From DAIDJM01 sp964250215 (lineage in GTDB: Bacteria > Pseudomonadota > Alphaproteobacteria > Acetobacterales > Acetobacteraceae), in NCBI GenBank assembly GCA_964250215.1, contig CAXUEX010000046.1, forward strand, positions 1-18,848: 18,848 nucleotides of DNA, read 5' to 3'. This document shows, in pieces, positions 14,337-18,848 of this stretch; within the stretch, counting starts at the first letter, position 1; each line of letters begins with the position of its first letter. The notes beneath the pieces were generated by a model that saw only the letters and a list, made by a program, of their open reading frames with translations, was not told where the DNA came from and did not search any database. A program made the position numbers and the translations under genes.

Positions 14337-15209
14337 CTATTTTCGGCGCACGATGAAGCGGGCCGCAACGTTCACCGCCAGCACGCCCAGCGTGATCAGC
14401 AGCGCGCCGGTCCACGCCAGCCGCACCCAATCGTCGAACGCCGAAGCGGCGTATTGATAGATCATCACCGGCAGGCTGGCCATCGCCTGATTGAGCCCGG
14501 AATAATCGGAATTGCCCAGCGACGTGAACAGCAGCGGTGCCGTCTCCCCGGCAACACGCGCCGTGGCGAGCAGCACGCCGGTCAGCAGCCCGTCGAGAGC
14601 AGCACGATAGCAGATAAACACGATCGTCCGCCAGCGCGGCGCGCCCAGCGAGATCGCGGCCTCGCGCAGCGAAACCGGGATCAGCCGCAGCATGTCCTCC
14701 GTGGTGCGCACCACGATAGGGATCACGATCACCGCCAGCGCGGCGGCGCCCGCAAACCCCGAAAATCCGCCGAACGGCGCCACCAGCACCGTGTAGATGA
14801 ACAGGCCGATCAGGATGGAAGGTGCCGAGAGCAGAATATCCGAGACGAAGCGCACCGCGCCGCCAAGCCTTGTGTCGCCGGAATATTCCGCAAGATAAGT
14901 GCCGACCATCAACCCGATCGGCGTGCCGATGGCAGTGCCGAGCGCGGTCTGGATGAGGCTGCCCACGATGGCGTTGGCCAGGCCGCCGCCCGAACCCGGT
15001 GCTTTCGTGACAATCGTGAACACGCCGGGTGTGAGACCCGGCAGACCGAGCCGCAGCAGCGTGAATAGAATCCAGCCCAGCAGCGCCAGCGCAAAGCCCG
15101 TGGCCAGCACCGCAAGACCGCCCGCGGCCCGCGAGACAAAGCGCCGCCGGCGCCCCAGCCGCAGCGCCGTGCCAGCGTCGCGCGCTGGCAACAAAACTGT
15201 CGCGCTCAC
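14337..15209 (-). CDS. pstA: Phosphate ABC transporter permease PstA
   Basis: The protein has 290 residues from a GTG start at 15209. That GTG overlaps the pstC stop as GTGA, a classic coupled junction. There are about six membrane helices. The inner-membrane permease motif 'EAAISLGAPRWRTIVFI', in the loop that contacts PstB, is near the middle. The periplasmic segment 'LGNSDYSGLNQAMASLPVMIYQYA' is typical of PstA. The long frame upstream of this start overlaps pstC in another phase and is not part of the protein. PstA and PstC form the phosphate channel. Confidence 0.96.
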   Translation of the reverse strand: MSATVLLPARDAGTALRLGRRRRFVSRAAGGLAVLATGFALALLGWILFTLLRLGLPGLTPGVFTIVTKAPGSGGGLANAIVGSLIQTALGTAIGTPIGLMVGTYLAEYSGDTRLGGAVRFVSDILLSAPSILIGLFIYTVLVAPFGGFSGFAGAAALAVIVIPIVVRTTEDMLRLIPVSLREAAISLGAPRWRTIVFICYRAALDGLLTGVLLATARVAGETAPLLFTSLGNSDYSGLNQAMASLPVMIYQYAASAFDDWVRLAWTGALLITLGVLAVNVAARFIVRRK

Positions 15210-16198
15210 ACCCGCACCCTGGGGCGTAGCAACAGGCGCGAGGCGGCGAGCACGGCGAAGGAGATCACGAACAGTAGGAACCCCAGCGCCAGCAGCGCCG
15301 AAAGCTGCAAGCTGCCTTGATCGGCCTCGGGAAACTCCAGGGCCACCAGCGAGGCGATCGTGTTGCCGGGCGCGAACAGGCTCGGGCTGATGCGGTTCGT
15401 GTTGCCGATCACGAAAGTCACGGCCATGGTTTCGCCCAGCGCGCGGCCAAGCCCCAGCATGATGCCGCCAACCACCGCGCTGCGCGTGTAGGGCAGCACG
15501 ATGCCTCGCATCACCTCCCAAGTGGTGCAGCCCAGGCCGAACGCGCTTTCCTTGTACATCGTCGGCACGGTAAGGAACACGTCGCGCATCGTCGCGGCGA
15601 TGAACGGAATCACCATCACCGCGAGCACGACACTGGCCACGAAAATGCTGGAGTTGCCGGGCTGTGCCGCGAACAGCCGGCCGAAAACGGGCACTGCGCC
15701 GAGCGTGGCGCTCAGCACTGGCTGAACATTGCGAGATAGGAATGGCGCCAGCTCGAAGAAGCCCCACATGCCGTAAATGATCGAGGGGATTGCGGCCAGC
15801 AGTTCCACGCCCGTTCCAACCGGCCTGCGTGCCCAGCCCGGCGCCAGCTCGGTGAGGAAATAAGCCACGCCGAACGCCAGCGGCACCGCCAGCAGCAGCG
15901 CCAGCACCGAACTGGCGATCGTGCCATAAACCGAAACCAGCGCGCCGAATTTCGCGGTGACCGGGTTCCACACGGCCGAGCCGAGAAAGCCGAGGCCCTC
16001 GGCCCGGAACACCGGCAGGCCGCCCAGGAACAGCAGCACGATGATGGCGCCCAGCAGCAGCAGCACGAACACGCCGGCCGCGTGCGCCAGGGCCGAAAAC
16101 ACCGCATCGCCGGCACCGTGCGTGCCGCGCCGGTAGGGCAATCCGCCCGCGCCGACCAGCACCGGCACCGCGGTGCCGGGCAGGCTATCTGCGGCCAA
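15206..16198 (-). CDS. pstC: Phosphate ABC transporter permease PstC
   Basis: The 330-residue membrane protein has a cytoplasmic N-terminal stretch, a strong first helix 'VFVLLLLGAIIVLLFLGGLP' and five or so more helices. PstC markers are 'AIPSIIYGMWGFFELAPFL' and the EAA-like loop 'ESAFGLGCTTWEVMRGIVLP', followed by 'LGLGRALGETMAVTFVIGN'. The start is TTG at 16198, with GGAG 5 bases upstream; it overlaps the pstS end by 14 bp. A GTG slightly downstream is possible but has no good ribosome binding site. The first ~30 residues are poorly conserved in the family, so the exact start is moderately certain. Confidence 0.95.
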   Translation of the reverse strand: MAADSLPGTAVPVLVGAGGLPYRRGTHGAGDAVFSALAHAAGVFVLLLLGAIIVLLFLGGLPVFRAEGLGFLGSAVWNPVTAKFGALVSVYGTIASSVLALLLAVPLAFGVAYFLTELAPGWARRPVGTGVELLAAIPSIIYGMWGFFELAPFLSRNVQPVLSATLGAVPVFGRLFAAQPGNSSIFVASVVLAVMVIPFIAATMRDVFLTVPTMYKESAFGLGCTTWEVMRGIVLPYTRSAVVGGIMLGLGRALGETMAVTFVIGNTNRISPSLFAPGNTIASLVALEFPEADQGSLQLSALLALGFLLFVISFAVLAASRLLLRPRVRV

Positions 16199-17195
16199 TC
16201 TGGCTCCACGAGGCCATCACCCGCTGCTTCACAGCGACTGGCAGCGGGATGTATTGCAGACTGCGCGCGGCCGCATCGCCGTTTTTCAGCGCCCAGCCGA
16301 AGAATTTCTGCACCGCGGCGGCGCGCGCCGCGTCGGTGGGATTGGTCGGCAGCAGAACGAACGTGGTGGTAACGATCGGCCAGGACTGCGCACCCGGCTG
16401 ATCGTTCATATCCACGGCAAAATCGGTCGCTCCCTGCCAATCCGCGTTCTGCGCCGCGGCAGCGAAATTCGCCGCCGTGGGTTTGAGAAATTTGCCGTCG
16501 TGATTCTGCAATTCCACCGTCGTCAGGTGATTCAGGGTCGCGTAGGCGCTCTCCACATAACCGAGCCCGCCCGCCGTGTTCTTCACCGCGCCAGCCACCC
16601 CGGCCGTGCCCTTCGCCCCCTGCCCGGCCGGCCAGCTCACCTGCTTGGCCACACCCACCTGCGATTTGAAATCCGGGCTGATCTTGGCCAGATAGCCGGT
16701 GAACACATAAGTTGTGCCGGAACCGTCGGCACGGTACACGGGCGCAATCGCCAGGTCAGGCAGTTTCAAGCCCGCATTGAGATGCGCGATCGCCGGATCG
16801 TTCCAGTTGGTGATCCTCCCCATATAGATCTGCGCCAGCACGGGGCCGGTGAGTTTCAGCCTGTCTTCCGCGATGCCGGGCACGTTGATCGCGATATCCA
16901 CTGCACCGATCACCGTGGGAAATTGCAGCAGCTTCGATTTCCGCAGCTCCGCCGGGCTCATCGGCGCATCGGAGGCGCCGAAATCCACGGTGCGCTGCGT
17001 GATCAGCTTCACACCGGCACCTGAGCCCACGCCCTGATAGTTCAGCGAAATCCCCGTCGATGCCGCCGAAACATCCGCCCATTTCTGATATACCGGCTGA
17101 GCCAGCGTGGAGCCGGCCCCGGTAATCTGTTGCGCCAAGGCAGCGGTGGGCAGCCAGCCCGCGACGCAAGCAAGCGTGATGCGGCCGATCGGCAT
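16185..17195 (-). CDS. pstS: Periplasmic phosphate-binding protein PstS
   Basis: The 336-residue protein has a Sec signal peptide (MPIGRITLACVAGWLPTAALA, cleaved before Gln22). The mature start 'QQITGAGSTLAQPVYQKW' is the PstS signature. Further phosphate-binding blocks are 'VDFGASDAPMS' and 'YRADGSGTTYVFTGYL' (Arg, Asp, Ser, Gly, Thr contacts). It captures phosphate in the periplasm and delivers it to PstC/PstA. There is no lipobox, so it is soluble. The ATG at 17195 has GGGGAG 6 bases upstream. It is the first gene of pstSCAB-phoU-phoB and is preceded by the PHO-box-like array and a leader hairpin. Confidence 0.97.
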   Translation of the reverse strand: MPIGRITLACVAGWLPTAALAQQITGAGSTLAQPVYQKWADVSAASTGISLNYQGVGSGAGVKLITQRTVDFGASDAPMSPAELRKSKLLQFPTVIGAVDIAINVPGIAEDRLKLTGPVLAQIYMGRITNWNDPAIAHLNAGLKLPDLAIAPVYRADGSGTTYVFTGYLAKISPDFKSQVGVAKQVSWPAGQGAKGTAGVAGAVKNTAGGLGYVESAYATLNHLTTVELQNHDGKFLKPTAANFAAAAQNADWQGATDFAVDMNDQPGAQSWPIVTTTFVLLPTNPTDAARAAAVQKFFGWALKNGDAAARSLQYIPLPVAVKQRVMASWSQIGRR

Positions 17196-17213
17196 AGCGG
17201 TCTCCCCTGGAAT

Positions 17214-17232
17214 CTGCCCGGGCGCCGGGCAG
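17214..17232. promoter_or_regulatory. Perfect leader hairpin upstream of pstS
   Basis: CTGCCCGG-GCG-CCGGGCAG is a perfect 8-bp inverted repeat with a 3-base loop, 19-37 bp upstream of the pstS ATG and just before its ribosome binding site. It would form in the pstS mRNA if transcription starts near the PHO box. No T-run follows in the pstS direction, so it is not a standard terminator; mRNA protection or translational control is possible. Confidence 0.5.
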
Positions 17233-17238
17233 CCCGGA

Positions 17239-17293
17239 AGCTAATGGCCAACCGTGACAGCACGATTGCATTTTTATGAAGGTTCCGTGACAG
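17239..17293 (-). promoter_or_regulatory. PHO-box-like array controlling pstSCAB-phoU-phoB
   Basis: Read on the minus strand in 11-bp steps from 17293, the units are CTGTCACGGAA, CCTTCATAAAA, ATGCAATCGTG, CTGTCACGGTT and GGCCATTAGCT. The first two form a good PHO box (CTGTCAC-N4-CCTTCAT against the known CTGTCAT-N4-CTGTCAT). CTGTCACGG recurs exactly 33 bp (three units) later. PhoB dimers bind such 11-bp direct repeats, so this is the probable activator site. No clear -10 hexamer could be assigned. Confidence 0.7.
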
Positions 17294-17321
17294 CAGGACG
17301 CTCCGCGCCGGGCACTCTTGC

Positions 17322-17350
17322 TTGCGCTTGCCCAATGCCGAAGCTACCAA
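17322..17350 (+). promoter_or_regulatory. Possible promoter of the tRNA-Val gene
   Basis: TTGCGC (17322-17327) and TACCAA (17345-17350) are separated by 17 bp and end 14 bp before the tRNA. The -10 match is poor (3 of 6 to TATAAT), so this is only the best candidate seen. Confidence 0.25.
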
Positions 17351-17364
17351 CCGCCTTCCCCAAA

Positions 17365-17439
<75 letters not shown>

Positions 17440-17458
17440 GCCGCACCGCAGCCCGAAC

Positions 17459-18848
17459 CTATTCGGCCGCCTGCAGCACCGGCTGCGCCAGTTCGGTGGC
17501 GCGGGAGAGATCTACCGAGAGAAGGCGCGACACGCCGCGCTCCTGCATCGTCACGCCGAACAGCCGGTCCATGCGCGACATTGTGAGCTGGTGGTGCGTC
17601 ACCACCAGAAAGCGTGTCCCGGTCTCGCGTGAAACATCCTCCAGCAACGCACAGAACCGCCCGACATTCGCGTCATCGAGCGGCGCATCCACTTCGTCCA
17701 GCACGGCGATCGGCGCCGGCTGGCAACGGAACACCGCAAAGATCAGGCTGAGCGCGGTGAGCGCCTGTTCGCCGCCCGACAGCAGCGAAAGCGTCGCGAG
17801 CTTCTTGCCGGGTGGTTCCGCGTAGATTTCCAGCCCGGCTTCCAGCGGGTCGTCGGAGCCGGTGAGCGCCAGGTGCGCCCTCCCGCCGCCCATCATGCGC
17901 GTGAACAGCGCGCGAAAATGCCGGTCCACTTCCGCGAACACGGCGGACAGGCGTTCGCGGCCTTCGCGGTTCAGATGCCCGATGGCGCCGCGGAGCTTGG
18001 CGATGGCGATGGTGAGTTCGTCGCGCTCCTGCTCGATGCGGCCGATTTCGGTCTCGGTCTCCTGCAATTCGAGGTCCGCGCGCAGGTTCACCGGGCCCAT
18101 CTGCTCCCGCTCGCGCAACAAACGCTCGTGCTTGCGCCGGGCGCGGTCCTCTGCGTCGTTCGAAGCTTCCGCCATCCCCGGCAGGTTGGCATCCTCGCCG
18201 AGCTGCTCGGCAATCCGCGCCCGCACCGTGGCCAAAGCGGCAGCGGCGGCTTCTGCCCCGGCCTCCGCACGGATTCGAGCCTCGCGGCCGCCTCCCAGCA
18301 CCGCTTCGCTCTCGCGAAGGTGCTGGGCGGCATCCCGGGCCGCGCGCTCGGCCTGATGCAGCGCCGCCGAAGCGGCGGCAAAGCCGGCTTCTTGATCGGC
18401 AAGCCGGGCTTCGATTTCGCGGGCTCGCTCCCGCAGCCCCGCAGGCTGCGCGGCGAGGATCGCGAGCGCCTGCCGCTGCTGCGCTGCGCGCGACTCCAGC
18501 GTGGCCAACCGGCTACCGGCCTCGGCACGCGCCCGTGTCCAGCTTTCCTGTTCGGTGGCAATCGCCTGCAGCCGGCGCGTGGCCTCCTGCCGCTCGTGCT
18601 CGCGCGCCCCAAGCGCTGCGGCGCCAGCCGCGTGGCGCGCGCGCGCTTCAGCCACGCGCTCCCGAACCTCGCCGGCAACACCGGCCAGCCGTTCCGGGTC
18701 GGGCATGGCGGCAAGCGTCTGCTGGGCCGTGCCAAGCTCCGCCGCAGCGGCTGCGTGCTCGGCGGCGGCGCGCGCAACCCAGGCCTCTGCGGCGCCGTGC
18801 CCCCCAACCCCCGCCGCGTGCGCGGCATCCAGCCCGGGCACCAAATAC
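17459..18848 (-). CDS. smc: Chromosome segregation protein SMC, C-terminal part (5' end outside window)
   Basis: The frame is open to the right edge, so only about 460 C-terminal residues are seen. The first ~300 are Ala/Glu/Arg-rich heptad-like coiled coil without Pro breaks, fitting the returning arm. The ATPase head follows: 'VFAEVDRHFRALFTRMMGGGRAHL', the ABC signature in 'LSLLSGGEQALTALSLIFA', Walker B 'IAVLDEVDAPLDD' and the switch His in 'VVTHHQLTM'. SMC dimers with ScpA and ScpB organise and separate chromosomes. Walker A lies outside the window. The C-terminal tail 'LSRATELAQPVLQAAE' is ordinary for alphaproteobacterial SMC. Confidence 0.95.
   Translation of the reverse strand, partial: YLVPGLDAAHAAGVGGHGAAEAWVARAAAEHAAAAAELGTAQQTLAAMPDPERLAGVAGEVRERVAEARARHAAGAAALGAREHERQEATRRLQAIATEQESWTRARAEAGSRLATLESRAAQQRQALAILAAQPAGLRERAREIEARLADQEAGFAAASAALHQAERAARDAAQHLRESEAVLGGGREARIRAEAGAEAAAAALATVRARIAEQLGEDANLPGMAEASNDAEDRARRKHERLLREREQMGPVNLRADLELQETETEIGRIEQERDELTIAIAKLRGAIGHLNREGRERLSAVFAEVDRHFRALFTRMMGGGRAHLALTGSDDPLEAGLEIYAEPPGKKLATLSLLSGGEQALTALSLIFAVFRCQPAPIAVLDEVDAPLDDANVGRFCALLEDVSRETGTRFLVVTHHQLTMSRMDRLFGVTMQERGVSRLLSVDLSRATELAQPVLQAAE

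Overview
The window reads as chromosomal housekeeping DNA of a GC-rich alphaproteobacterium. The inference rests on four things: the one-piece indolepyruvate ferredoxin oxidoreductase, the dnaX-ybaB-recR block with the SRP RNA gene just upstream, the DUF779 protein beside an alcohol dehydrogenase, and the codon use. Acetobacteraceae or another Rhodospirillales group is my best guess, but it is recollection of family layouts and not a proven assignment. No prophage, insertion sequence, CRISPR array or toxin-antitoxin pair is visible.

Left part (1-2208): the C-terminal end of an APC amino acid permease overlaps the 3' end of a convergent zinc alcohol dehydrogenase. That gene diverges from a small DUF779 gene. 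A hairpin fills the convergent gap before the next gene.

Centre left (2209-9003): a 1167-residue indolepyruvate:ferredoxin oxidoreductase (minus strand), a 40-residue lipoprotein gene that is easy to miss (minus strand), then a plus-strand copC-copD-alpha/beta hydrolase run with very short gaps.

Centre right (9008-11971, minus strand): recR, ybaB and dnaX form an operon read dnaX-ybaB-recR. The ybaB ATG directly follows the dnaX TGA. Between ybaB and recR lies an AT-rich inverted-repeat element of about 107 bp. The 4.5S SRP RNA gene (ffs), with its own recognisable promoter, lies upstream of dnaX.

Right part (12024-17300, minus strand): a complete phosphate operon pstS-pstC-pstA-pstB-phoU-phoB with overlapping or nearly touching genes and several non-ATG starts. 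Upstream of pstS is a PHO-box-like array in 11-bp steps and a strong leader hairpin. No phoR is present in the window. The window ends with a tRNA-Val(GAC) on the plus strand and the C-terminal part of smc on the minus strand.

The genes form separate functional islands: phosphate sensing and uptake (PhoB presumably activating its own operon), replication and repair (DnaX, YbaB, RecR, SMC), copper handling (CopC, CopD), and amino acid or aldehyde metabolism. I see no convincing undescribed multi-gene system. The items most worth following are the inverted-repeat element, the pstS control region, the tiny lipoprotein and the hydrolase attached to copCD.
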